From NCBI RefSeq assembly GCF_023375815.1, contig NZ_CP067412.1, forward strand, positions 4,092,001 through 4,156,000: a stretch of DNA of 64,000 nucleotides, given 5' to 3'. The translations under genes were made by a program, and so were the position numbers. This document shows positions 47,333-55,054 of the stretch, in pieces. A model generated the notes under the pieces. It saw only the letters and a program-made list of their open reading frames with translations, did not search any database and was not told where the DNA came from. Position 1 is the first letter of the stretch. Every line of letters begins with the position of its first letter. This stretch comes from Pseudomonas sp. HS6 (GTDB lineage Bacteria > Pseudomonadota > Gammaproteobacteria > Pseudomonadales > Pseudomonadaceae).

Positions 47333-47514
47333 ACTCCCTGGGGTGCTTGCCAGTTGACGATGTCCCTGAGCCGATTTGCTATACCCTGGAGGTTGCACGT
47401 TGGGCTGGTGTGCATGTCCGCCAGACGGAAAGCCTTAAAGTCTACTGCTTCCTCCACCTTGAACTTTCGGGTTCAAGGGCTAAGTTGACAGCGGTTCATC
47501 CGGGGAGCCTTATT
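47333..47514 (+). ncRNA. ssrS: 6S RNA
   Basis: Between zapA and fthC a TATACT (-10, 47321-47326) precedes a transcript of about 180 nt. CTCCC near 47334 pairs with GGGGAG near 47503-47508 as the closing stem. Internal features GTCCCTGAGCCGAT, GGAGGTTGCACG and the late CTTGAACTTTCGGGTTCAAG hairpin match pseudomonad 6S RNA as I remember it. It binds sigma70 RNA polymerase in stationary phase. Ends are estimates. Confidence 0.88.
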
Positions 47515-47518
47515 CGAA

Positions 47519-47552
47519 TCCGATGTCGGTGCATGCCGACATCGGATTTTTT
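47519..47552 (+). terminator. Hairpin after 6S RNA
   Basis: TCCGATGTCGG and CCGACATCGGA form a stem around TGCATG, followed by a T run. It either ends the longer ssrS transcript or acts in the fthC leader. Confidence 0.75.
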
Positions 47553-47591
47553 ATGCGTACGTTTTCGTCCTCATCCTGCCGAAGCCGAACC

Positions 47592-48197
47592 ATGACCGAT
47601 TCCGCGCCGCTGCCCCGCCCCCAACTGCGCCGCCTCCTGCGCAAGGCCCGTCGTTCACTGACGCCGAGCCAGCAACGCCAGGCCGCCGAAGGCCTGTATA
47701 AGCAACTCGCGCAGGACCCGCAATTTCGCCGGGCGAAACACATTTCCCTGTACTTGCCCACCGACGGTGAAATCGACCCGCGTCTGTTGCTGCGCGCCGC
47801 CCAGCGTCGAGGCAAGAAAACCTACCTGCCGGTGCTGAGCGCCTGGCCGCGGACGAAAATGGTCTTTCAACAGATTCGGCCCGGCGAAAAGCTGCGGCCC
47901 AACCGCTTCCGCATCCTTGAGCCCCGGGTCAACGTGGCCCGCCAGCGCAAGATCTGGGCACTGGATCTGGTGTTGTTGCCATTGGTGGGGTTTGACGATG
48001 TCGGCGGACGTCTGGGGATGGGCGGCGGATTCTATGATCGCAGCCTGGCGTACCTGGCCCGACGCCAGAACTGGCGCAAGCCGACGCTGTTGGGCCTGGC
48101 CCATGAATGTCAGAAAGTCGAACGACTGGCGCAGGCCAGCTGGGATGTACCGTTGCAGGGAACGGTGACCGACAAGGCGTGGTATTTCGCAGGGTAG
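47592..48197 (+). CDS. fthC: 5-formyltetrahydrofolate cyclo-ligase (YgfA/FthC)
   Basis: 201 aa from the ATG at 47592; an earlier in-frame ATG at 47523 lies inside the terminator hairpin and is rejected. The active-site segment VGFDDVGGRLGMGGGFYDRS and HISLYLPTDGEIDPR identify the family. It converts 5-formyl-THF to methenyl-THF with ATP. It directly follows ssrS, as in E. coli. Confidence 0.93.
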   Translation: MTDSAPLPRPQLRRLLRKARRSLTPSQQRQAAEGLYKQLAQDPQFRRAKHISLYLPTDGEIDPRLLLRAAQRRGKKTYLPVLSAWPRTKMVFQQIRPGEKLRPNRFRILEPRVNVARQRKIWALDLVLLPLVGFDDVGGRLGMGGGFYDRSLAYLARRQNWRKPTLLGLAHECQKVERLAQASWDVPLQGTVTDKAWYFAG

Positions 48198-48234
48198 ACG
48201 CCGCGAGGGATTCAGCGGCGTCGGGAAGACGGTG

Positions 48235-48390
48235 TCAGCGCTTGAACGCTGTCGACTGCTGTACTTGTTGCGCCACTTCAATCGGAGCATCGGCCTTGTT
48301 GGCCCACAGACTTTGCGCATAACCCGTGGTCACGACGCCCAGGCCGAACAAAATCACCAAAGTCCACAGCAAATCCGGTTTGCGTTTCAT
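48235..48390 (-). CDS. 51-aa single-pass membrane peptide
   Basis: A reverse-strand frame of 51 codons starts at the ATG at 48390 with a strong GAGGGGGG ribosome site about 7 nt upstream. The peptide starts MKRKPDLLWTLVILFGLGVV, a positively charged start and one hydrophobic segment, followed by a soluble tail. It fits a small inner-membrane protein or an uncleaved secreted peptide. It is convergent with fthC. Function is unknown. The 197 bp between it and the EVE gene show no further gene. Confidence 0.65.
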   Translation of the reverse strand: MKRKPDLLWTLVILFGLGVVTTGYAQSLWANKADAPIEVAQQVQQSTAFKR

Positions 48391-48587
48391 CGATTGCCCC
48401 CCTCAAGGCACATCATCACGATGACAGCAGCGGTTTCCATTCGTAGGCCGTGCAGCAGCGTCAAGCTTTAAAGGCCGGCATTTTGCGACAACGTGAACCT
48501 CTGCGCAAATGCTGGCGTCAACCGACTGTCGGTTTGTCATAAAATTGCCCGACAACCTGCCCAATGACCGTTTCAGGAGCACACACC

Positions 48588-49040
48588 ATGGCCTATTGGC
48601 TGATGAAATCCGAGCCCGACGAACTTTCGATCAAAGGCCTGGAAAAACTCGGCAAAGCGCGCTGGGACGGGGTGCGCAACTATCAGGCGCGCAATTTCCT
48701 GCGGGCCATGGCGGTGGTGGATGAGTTCTTTTTCTATCACTCCAGCTGCCCGGAGCCGGGCATTGCCGGAATCGGCAAAATTATCGAGGCGGCCTACCCC
48801 GACCCGACGGCACTCGAGCCCGAGAGCCACTACTACGATCCGAAAGCCACACCGGAGAAAAACGCCTGGAGTGCGATCGATGTCGCCCATGTCGAGACGT
48901 TTGCCCGGGTGTTGAAGCTGGATTACCTGAAGCAGCAGACCGCGCTGGCCGAAATGCCACTGGTACAGAAAGGCTCGCGGCTGTCGGTGATGCCGGTGAC
49001 GGCCGAGCAGTGGGCGGCGGTGATCGCGCTAAAACCCTGA
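48588..49040 (+). CDS. EVE domain protein
   Basis: 150 aa from the ATG at 48588, with CAGGAG upstream. The sequence (YWLMKSEPDELSIKGLEK, WDGVRNYQARNFLRAM, FFFYHSSCPEPGIAGIGKI) is the complete EVE fold, a PUA-like domain that recognises modified bases in DNA or RNA. Stand-alone bacterial members are common, and their exact ligand is not settled. It is followed by a REP doublet and a convergent FliL-like gene. Confidence 0.93.
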   Translation: MAYWLMKSEPDELSIKGLEKLGKARWDGVRNYQARNFLRAMAVVDEFFFYHSSCPEPGIAGIGKIIEAAYPDPTALEPESHYYDPKATPEKNAWSAIDVAHVETFARVLKLDYLKQQTALAEMPLVQKGSRLSVMPVTAEQWAAVIALKP

Positions 49041-49063
49041 ATCATCCTTCGCCTGACAAAATG

Positions 49064-49174
49064 CCTTCGCTGGCAAGCCAGCTCCCACAGGTATTTCTGG
49101 TGGTCACAAATTATGTGTTCACTAAAAATCCCTGTGGGAGCTGCGTTGCGACGATTCGACTTGCCAGCGATGGG
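49064..49174. repeat. REP doublet with an insertion in one arm
   Basis: CTTCGCTGGCAAGCCAGCTC starts at about 49064. Its opposed partner, from CTGTGGGAGCT (49131) to CTTGCCAGCGATG (ending 49171), is interrupted by about 14 extra bases, GCGTTGCGACGATT. It fills the gap between two converging genes. Confidence 0.7.
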
Positions 49175-49196
49175 GGCCGCCCGGACAACGAATGCC

Positions 49197-49604
49197 TTAC
49201 TGAATGATCAGGTTGTTGAACAACAGATCCTCGACCACCGGCTTGCCGGTCTCGTCATTCATCACTTGTTGAGTCTGCTTCAAGGCTTCCTGACGCAGTT
49301 TTTCCTTGCCTTCGATGCTGCCCATCGCATCGGTGGTCTGCTGGGTGAACAGCGCCACCAGCTGATTGCGGATCAGCGGCTCGTTGGCCTTGACCAGTTT
49401 GGTCGCCTCGTCACCGGTCACCCGCAACGCCACGTCGGCCTTGTAGACCTTGAGCTTCGGCGTGCCGTCCAGCCCATAGTTGCCCACGAACGGCGGGCTC
49501 AGGGTGATGTAGTTGACCTTTGGCGCCTCGCCTTCTTTGGCTTCTTCGGCCAGCGCTGCCACAGGCAGAGACAGGGCCAGCAACAACATGATCCACGCTT
49601 TCAC
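49197..49604 (-). CDS. FliL-like flagellar basal body-associated family protein
   Basis: 135 aa using a GTG start at 49604 with AAGGAG upstream, opening into a signal peptide or anchor (KAWIMLLLALSLPVAALAEE). The rest (YITLSPPFVGNYG, VYKADVALRV, LVALFTQQTTDAMGS, KQTQQVMNDETG) has the FliL stomatin-like form. No flagellar genes are near, so this is a FliL paralogue of unclear role. An upstream extension to 49715 is rejected because it lacks a signal. Confidence 0.78.
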   Translation of the reverse strand: MKAWIMLLLALSLPVAALAEEAKEGEAPKVNYITLSPPFVGNYGLDGTPKLKVYKADVALRVTGDEATKLVKANEPLIRNQLVALFTQQTTDAMGSIEGKEKLRQEALKQTQQVMNDETGKPVVEDLLFNNLIIQ

Positions 49605-49754
49605 AATTCGCTCCTTATCCGGTTTGCGGCCTAGCATAACGACCCGCCGCGCAAGCACAAGCTTATGGCGGACTATCAGGGTCGGGCATGCTCGTTGACC
49701 CGTTGACTGCCACACCTACACTTATCGGCCATCACTCCCAAAGGAATAGCCCTG

Positions 49755-50732
49755 ATGAAAGCCGTGCTGTGCAAAGCCTTCGGCCCTGCCGAATCGCTGG
49801 TGCTGGAAGACGTCGCCAGTCCTGTCGCCAAGAAGAATGAAATCCTGCTGGACGTGCACGCCGCCGGGGTCAACTTCCCGGACACGCTGATCATCGAGGG
49901 CAAATACCAATTCAAGCCGCCCTTCCCGTTCTCGCCCGGTGGCGAAGCCTCCGGCGTAGTCAGCGCGGTAGGTGAAAAGGTCAGCCACCTGAAAGTCGGC
50001 GACCGGGTCATGGCTCTGACCGGCTGGGGCAGCTTCGCCGAGCAGGTGGCGGTGCCGGGCTATAACGTGCTGCCGATTCCACCGTCGATGGACTTCAACA
50101 CCGCCGCCGCCTTCAGCATGACTTACGGCACGTCGATGCACGCGCTCAAGCAGCGCGGCAACCTGCAACCGGGCGAAACCCTGCTGGTGCTCGGTGCTTC
50201 CGGCGGCGTTGGCCTGGCCGCCGTGGAGATCGGCAAAGCCCTGGGCGCCCGGGTGATCGCCGCCGCCAGCAGCGCCGAAAAACTCGCCGTGGCCAAGGCT
50301 GCCGGTGCCGACGAACTGATCAACTACAGCGAAACCAGCCTCAAGGACGAAATCAAACGCCTGACCGACGGCCAGGGCGCCGACGTGATCTACGACCCGG
50401 TCGGCGGCGACCTGTTCGACCAGGCCATCCGTGCCATCGCCTGGAACGGCCGCCTGCTGGTGGTCGGTTTCGCCAGCGGCCGCATTCCCGAACTGCCGGT
50501 CAACCTTGCGCTACTCAAGGGCGCAGCCGTGCTCGGCGTGTTCTGGGGCTCCTTCGCCCAACGCCAGCCACAGGACAACGCGGCGAACTTCCAGCAACTG
50601 TTCGGCTGGTTTGCCGAGGGTAAGTTGAAACCGCTGGTGTCGCAGGTGTATCCACTGAGCGAGGCGGCGCAGGCAATCAATGATCTTGGGCAGCGCAAGG
50701 CTGTGGGTAAGGTTGTGGTGCAGGTTCGCTGA
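49755..50732 (+). CDS. NADPH:quinone oxidoreductase (MDR superfamily)
   Basis: 325 aa. It has a GroES-like N-terminal domain (VHAAGVNFPDTLIIEGKYQ) and a cofactor domain with LVLGASGGVGLAAVEIGKAL. Zinc ligands of alcohol dehydrogenases are absent, as expected for the quinone-oxidoreductase branch. It reduces quinones or enones with NADPH. It is next to a terminator, and in P. aeruginosa I recall its counterpart directly beside glpT. Confidence 0.9.
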   Translation: MKAVLCKAFGPAESLVLEDVASPVAKKNEILLDVHAAGVNFPDTLIIEGKYQFKPPFPFSPGGEASGVVSAVGEKVSHLKVGDRVMALTGWGSFAEQVAVPGYNVLPIPPSMDFNTAAAFSMTYGTSMHALKQRGNLQPGETLLVLGASGGVGLAAVEIGKALGARVIAAASSAEKLAVAKAAGADELINYSETSLKDEIKRLTDGQGADVIYDPVGGDLFDQAIRAIAWNGRLLVVGFASGRIPELPVNLALLKGAAVLGVFWGSFAQRQPQDNAANFQQLFGWFAEGKLKPLVSQVYPLSEAAQAINDLGQRKAVGKVVVQVR

Positions 50733-50746
50733 GCCTGAAGCCTCCC

Positions 50747-50786
50747 AAGGCCAGAACCGCAGACTTAGCGGCTCTGGCCTTTTTTA
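50747..50786 (+). terminator. Terminator of the quinone oxidoreductase gene
   Basis: AAGGCCAGAACCGC (50747-50760) and GCGGCTCTGGCCTT (50768-50781) form a stem with one mismatch, followed by a T run. Confidence 0.85.
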
Positions 50787-50825
50787 TATCAACGAAAAGT
50801 AGCCGCACATATATTGGATAACTCG

Positions 50826-50871
50826 GCGGTAAACATGTACCGCAATCACTCTATAAAACTACGATAGTTTT
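50826..50871 (+). promoter_or_regulatory. Two dyads upstream of the bacteriocin gene
   Basis: GCGGTA/TACCGC (50826-50843, 6-bp spacer) and AAAACTA/TAGTTTT (50855-50871, 3-bp spacer) lie 29-75 bp before the bacteriocin start. Neither matches a LexA box, and no clear PrtN P-box repeat was seen. They are candidate operator or promoter elements. Confidence 0.4.
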
Positions 50872-50899
50872 CTGCCATACAGACACAAGGAGTAACTGT

Positions 50900-53086
50900 A
50901 TGAGCAATCAAGACTGGCGCCCCGGCCAGCCATTACCTTTAGGCTTAACCGAAGTTAATCCATACAAGACACCTACCTCCTCACCAATCTCCGAAGGTGG
51001 TGGATACGACCGCACTGGCAGAACAAGAAACAGAAGCCGAACCGGCACAGACTTATTCACTCAATTATCTCGGCAAGACATTGCCGAAATCAACGAAGCT
51101 CTCTTCATTTCAGATACGGTACAAAATATCGAAGCGAGTAAACAAGAGATTGCACATGACCACCAAGTAAAGCTTGGTCAACTTCCTAACACCCTTCAAT
51201 CGGAAATAACCTCAGCGACTTCGAGCATGGGCGGTACACATGGTCTTTCACCTGTACAAACACTGACTCGGCAACAGGCTGCCATCAATCATTTGATACA
51301 TAAAAAGTCTGCCGAGCGGAACATGCATCAAACGCGGGCCAATGCCTTTTATGGAGGTGACCCGCTAATAAGAACTCAGCAGGACCTTGTCGAAGCCTAC
51401 TTGCGAGTACCTGCAGCAGAGGTGCCGCATAGGTGGAGAGACTCATACACATCAGCTTATGCACTAAACAGAAATACAGAGGAGATCAGGCAACTCACTG
51501 ACAGACTCCATACACTGTCCTTCCAAATAGCTCAGGCCTATGCACAGGCCTCAGCCCAGCGGCTTGCCGAATTACAAGCCGAGGCTATTGCCAGGGCTGC
51601 CCACGCAAAAGCAGCTGCGGAGCAATCAGCCAGGGACGCAGCACATAGAGCCGCTCTAGCAGAAGCGGAAGCTGAGCTCGCGAGACAACGAGAAGTAGAA
51701 AAACAAGCTGAGCATAAGAGAAAGCACACAGCCGCGTCTGACGCTGCGAATCGGTTTGACACGCTGCTAAGCGAGCTAACACCAAACCAACTGGAATCGA
51801 TAGACGAAAGAATTCGGTGGATGAAGAACAAGCATCGAAAACTGTATCTAGCACACGTCGAAGCATCCAAAGCCGAGCGCGAATTCAAAGACTTCTACAA
51901 TTTTCGAAGGCGGAGCAAACGCTGGAGCACGATAAAAAACCTACAAAACGAAATCAGCACGTTAATACGCCAGAAAAACACGATAACAAAACTCGAGCTG
52001 CCCACCCTCGACGGCGTAATGACCTCCGCTCGGCCCTTGGTAGTCAGTTCTGACGGACTAATCGCGGGGTTCGAAGGCTCGCCTCTTACGTTAGGCAAGG
52101 CGCTCGACACTCTCGGCGCCCTACGCGGCGCAATATCCGCCGGGCCAGTCAGTACGTTTCTAGCTTCAGTTTTTTATACGCCGACACTCGGCAATGGCGA
52201 ACTGCAGCGCAGCCCGTTGATTCTTACGATCCCGTTATCACAACTCGCCCAGAACGATGAGCATGTAGCACTTCCTGGATCGGCCGAGGCCAACTGGCTC
52301 CCTGCCCGCGCGGTATCGTCGGTTAAGGGAGAGCACACGCAGCTCTATTTACGTTCAGCCGATCCAGGTCAAACGGTCAGAGTCAGGCAAGCAAAGTTTA
52401 ATCGCTCGGACAATCTCTACACCTTCACGACCGAGGGATTGTTCCCGATCACGTTGACCTGGACGCCCAAGACGCCTCCTGGAGACGACATTCCCGACAC
52501 CACTGAATTGCCCGCAACCGATTCTGGAACCAGAATTTATCCCGGAGCCCGCGTTACCCAGATTGAAGGCCGGCTAGACGAGCACCCTGCCTGTGAAATA
52601 GACGACCCTGATGACTACATCCTGACGTTTCCCATCGAGTCGGGAATCGAATCCATTTACATGATGGCCACGCGTGGCGGCCCTCGGTATGAGCCGGGGA
52701 CGGCTAAAGGCAAGGGGCAAGAGGTCGGCGAAAATTGGTTGGGTGGCGCGAGAGAATCAAGTGGCGCACCAGTCCCTGCACAGATTGCGGATCAACTAAG
52801 AAATCAGGACTTCAGAAATTTTGATAGATTTCGCGAAAAATTCTGGAAGGCCGTCGCATCTGATGAGTTATTAAGCGAACAGTTTGGTAGAGTTGACTTA
52901 AAGCAAATGCGTGGAGGTTCAGCCCCTAATTCTGATCCTAGTGACAATGTCGGTAGAAGAGATAAATACGAAATTCATCATAAACAAAGAATAGCGGACG
53001 GGGGCGCTGTGTACGATGTTGAAAACCTGTCAATTCTGACTCCCCAAGCGCATATAGAATTACATAAAAAAGGCAATCAACAATGA
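50900..53086 (+). CDS. S-type pyocin/colicin-E-like HNH DNase bacteriocin
   Basis: 728 aa, with AAGGAG before the ATG. The N-terminus (1-55) is disordered and Gly/Ser/Arg-rich. A helical region follows, including an Ala-rich coiled coil (about 195-285), the likely receptor or translocation arm. A pyocin-S-type domain spans about 430-525. From about 600 the sequence is a colicin E-type DNase: Glu691, His693-His694, His718 and His722 keep the spacing of the E9 HNH site. The AT-richer composition differs from its neighbours. It is coupled to an immunity gene by an ATGA overlap. It would kill related pseudomonads by cutting their DNA. Confidence 0.93.
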   Translation: MSNQDWRPGQPLPLGLTEVNPYKTPTSSPISEGGGYDRTGRTRNRSRTGTDLFTQLSRQDIAEINEALFISDTVQNIEASKQEIAHDHQVKLGQLPNTLQSEITSATSSMGGTHGLSPVQTLTRQQAAINHLIHKKSAERNMHQTRANAFYGGDPLIRTQQDLVEAYLRVPAAEVPHRWRDSYTSAYALNRNTEEIRQLTDRLHTLSFQIAQAYAQASAQRLAELQAEAIARAAHAKAAAEQSARDAAHRAALAEAEAELARQREVEKQAEHKRKHTAASDAANRFDTLLSELTPNQLESIDERIRWMKNKHRKLYLAHVEASKAEREFKDFYNFRRRSKRWSTIKNLQNEISTLIRQKNTITKLELPTLDGVMTSARPLVVSSDGLIAGFEGSPLTLGKALDTLGALRGAISAGPVSTFLASVFYTPTLGNGELQRSPLILTIPLSQLAQNDEHVALPGSAEANWLPARAVSSVKGEHTQLYLRSADPGQTVRVRQAKFNRSDNLYTFTTEGLFPITLTWTPKTPPGDDIPDTTELPATDSGTRIYPGARVTQIEGRLDEHPACEIDDPDDYILTFPIESGIESIYMMATRGGPRYEPGTAKGKGQEVGENWLGGARESSGAPVPAQIADQLRNQDFRNFDRFREKFWKAVASDELLSEQFGRVDLKQMRGGSAPNSDPSDNVGRRDKYEIHHKQRIADGGAVYDVENLSILTPQAHIELHKKGNQQ

Positions 53087-53358
53087 AACTCAAAGCGCGA
53101 CTGGAAGACTATACGGAAGCTGAATTTCTACTATTCATAACAGAGTTTTTTGAGGATACGAACGGTTTAACCGGAGACGCATTAGGAAATTACACGAGCA
53201 ATCTAATGCGACACTTTGAAGAGATTACAGAGCACCCTCGAAAACGACTCGTGCTTACTCGCCCGATCAATGGTAGAGAGGACAGTCCAGAAGGAGTTTT
53301 AGAAGAAATCAAAGAGTGGCGCCAAGCAAACGGCAAGCCTGGGTTCAAAGCTGAATAA
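53083..53358 (+). CDS. Colicin/pyocin DNase immunity protein
   Basis: 91 aa. DYTEAEFLLFITEFF, FEEITEHP and EDSPEGVLEEIKEWRQANGKPGF align it along its length with E-type Im proteins. It binds next to the DNase active site and protects the producer. The Tyr-Tyr pair conserved in Im9-type proteins before a proline is Thr59-Arg60 here (LTRP). It overlaps the bacteriocin stop by 4 nt. A strong terminator follows. Confidence 0.93.
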   Translation: MKLKARLEDYTEAEFLLFITEFFEDTNGLTGDALGNYTSNLMRHFEEITEHPRKRLVLTRPINGREDSPEGVLEEIKEWRQANGKPGFKAE

Positions 53359-53364
53359 TTCATC

Positions 53365-53408
53365 AGCCAGACAGTGTCACACCTACAGCGACACTGTCTG
53401 GCTTTTTA
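53365..53408 (+). terminator. Terminator of the bacteriocin-immunity operon
   Basis: AGCCAGACAGTGTC and GACACTGTCTGGCT pair perfectly over 14 bp around an 11-nt loop, followed by TTTTT. It ends the two-gene operon just before the converging TonB-domain gene. Confidence 0.9.
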
Positions 53409-54023
53409 CTAAAGCAATTCGCGAATATCCTCCGGCAACAAATTCACATACCGACTATTCGGGCTTTTTCCACAGCGATCAATAATGTAACGGGCACGCT
53501 CATTGAGTTTGGCAATCAAGCCCAGTCGACGCTCGTCCGAAAGCTGAGCTGTATAAACCACGCTGGATAAATACGCCCGCGTGTAATGAAAGACCGGCAA
53601 GTGAACCCAAGAAGAAACCGGACGGCGAATGGCGTATTGGTGGAGATCGACACATCGCACTCTGCGCAGCCATTGGTTTGCGTGGATCGGTGAATCAATA
53701 TCCAGTCGAAAAACCATGGGGGCGATCACTTCCAGTTCTGCGGGCTTGCCGTCCTCTACCGTCCATGGCCTGAATCGCCATTGCCGCAGGGCATCAGTGA
53801 CCGCTGCGGAAAAATCAGGATGCTCACTTTCCAGAATGCCGATGTCACTCACCGAGCCATCTGCATTGGCGGTGAAGCGGACGCGCACCTCACCCATAAC
53901 CCCCGCCTTGGCAAGTTCTCGAGGATAAACAGGTCCTGGATTATTGTCGGGGATCAACAACACCTCTGCTGCTTCTACAGCACCAACGAACGCCAGTAGA
54001 AACAGAGCAAAAAACCACCGCAT
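53409..54023 (-). CDS. TonB C-terminal-domain secreted protein
   Basis: 204 aa from the ATG at 54023, opening with a signal peptide (MRWFFALFLLAFVGAVEAAE). Residues about 30-110 are a TonB C-terminal fold (GPVYPRELAKAGVMGEVRVR, DALRQWRFRPWTVEDGKP). Residues 110-204 are an extra, mostly basic region without a known domain. It lacks the membrane anchor and proline-rich stalk of true TonB energy transducers, so it is unlikely to energise receptors. It converges with the bacteriocin operon; a connection is possible but unproven. Confidence 0.75.
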   Translation of the reverse strand: MRWFFALFLLAFVGAVEAAEVLLIPDNNPGPVYPRELAKAGVMGEVRVRFTANADGSVSDIGILESEHPDFSAAVTDALRQWRFRPWTVEDGKPAELEVIAPMVFRLDIDSPIHANQWLRRVRCVDLHQYAIRRPVSSWVHLPVFHYTRAYLSSVVYTAQLSDERRLGLIAKLNERARYIIDRCGKSPNSRYVNLLPEDIRELL

Positions 54024-54196
54024 GACCCACCCCTTCAAGCTGAAATGCCGAATCGGCAACAGCACAAAGACTACGGAGCAATGGCTTTCAACTGAATGGC
54101 GCAACGTCTGTTTTGGATGCAGGACATTGCCTAAGCTACGACGGGAAATCGGACGAAAACACTGCGTGAACGTTCGCAGGTAACTTTTCTGACGGA

Positions 54197-54832
54197 CTAC
54201 TCTCTCCGACTGTCGTCCACAGCATCGCCCGGCAACAGATGTTCCTGAACCTTCCGGCTACTGGCCTTGATGATCTGGCCCTTGTCGTCAAAGCGCAGAA
54301 CGATCAGCCAGTCATAAACTTCGTCCGGCCATTTTTTCTGGCCCATCAGGGCCGTGCTGTCGCCGCCGAACGCTTGTATCAGGTGGTTGATATGGCCGTG
54401 ATGCCAGGCGATCAGGATCGTCCGCGCCTGATTGCTTTTGCGCAGCAACTTGACCAGTTCGTGGGCATCGCCATTGATGTAAGGCTGTTCGACAGACAAA
54501 TTCAGACGTTCGGCTAGCGGAGTCAGGGTCAGACGCGAGCGGGAGCTCACCGGGCTGTCACCAGCCGCAATCAGCCGTTCGGGGGTCAGGGTCTGGCCAT
54601 CCAGTTGCAGCGGATTGAAATAATCGACGTAGGCGCGGGCCCTTTCTTCACCCCGGGCATTGAGTACCGTTCCCTCAGTCGGCTTTTCCGCATGTCGGAT
54701 GATCAATACCGTGGCATTGCGCAAACCGGATTGCGCAGGATGATCAGCGTATATCAATGTCAGCACCGCAACGGTGATCACCCCCGCCGCCAATAATCGG
54801 CGCATCAGCATGCGAACCTTCAAAGCCATCAT
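54197..54832 (-). CDS. Histidine phosphatase family protein
   Basis: 211 aa (start at 54832 or the next codon at 54829). An N-terminal hydrophobic segment suggests export or anchoring. TVLIIRHAEKPTEG contains the RHAE/RHG catalytic motif of the phosphoglycerate-mutase-like branch. The later AWHHGHINHL histidine is a plausible second catalytic His. The substrate is unknown. It lies between the bacteriocin region and glpT, in the same accessory insert. The 173 bp to the TonB-domain gene hold nothing clear. Confidence 0.82.
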   Translation of the reverse strand: MMALKVRMLMRRLLAAGVITVAVLTLIYADHPAQSGLRNATVLIIRHAEKPTEGTVLNARGEERARAYVDYFNPLQLDGQTLTPERLIAAGDSPVSSRSRLTLTPLAERLNLSVEQPYINGDAHELVKLLRKSNQARTILIAWHHGHINHLIQAFGGDSTALMGQKKWPDEVYDWLIVLRFDDKGQIIKASSRKVQEHLLPGDAVDDSRRE

Positions 54833-54928
54833 TCATCTCTGCAGAACAGTCGGTCGACGGATCGCGAGTCTAAGCCACCCCATGTTCAGAAGTGGTGAAA
54901 ACGCCCTGTTCTTACAGCAGAGCGACAG

Positions 54929-55006
54929 GTTCGTAAAAGAACGTGCGACTTCCAACATTTTCCGCTGTTTTGCCGATGCGAACCGGTGCTATTTTCGGTA
55001 ACGAAA
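54929..55006 (+). promoter_or_regulatory. Candidate GlpR operators upstream of glpT
   Basis: TTTCGGTAACGAAA (54993-55006) fits the GlpR core TTCG-N4-CGAA exactly. GTTCGTAAAAGAAC (54929-54942) is a weaker copy. Both lie within 130 bp of the glpT start, where the glycerol-3-phosphate repressor acts in other bacteria. Confidence 0.5.
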
Positions 55007-55054
55007 CTGTAACATTCGCATCCGCAGTCAAAACAAGAAATTTGGAGCTCTTGA

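Noticed and set aside
47523..47591. Earlier in-frame ATG for fthC
   Set aside because: It lies in the hairpin following 6S RNA; the ATG at 47592 gives the family N-terminus.
50787..50915. LexA box or PrtN P-box before the bacteriocin
   Set aside because: No CTG-N10-CAG was found (the best, over the start codon, ends in CAA), and only isolated ATTG and GT elements are present.
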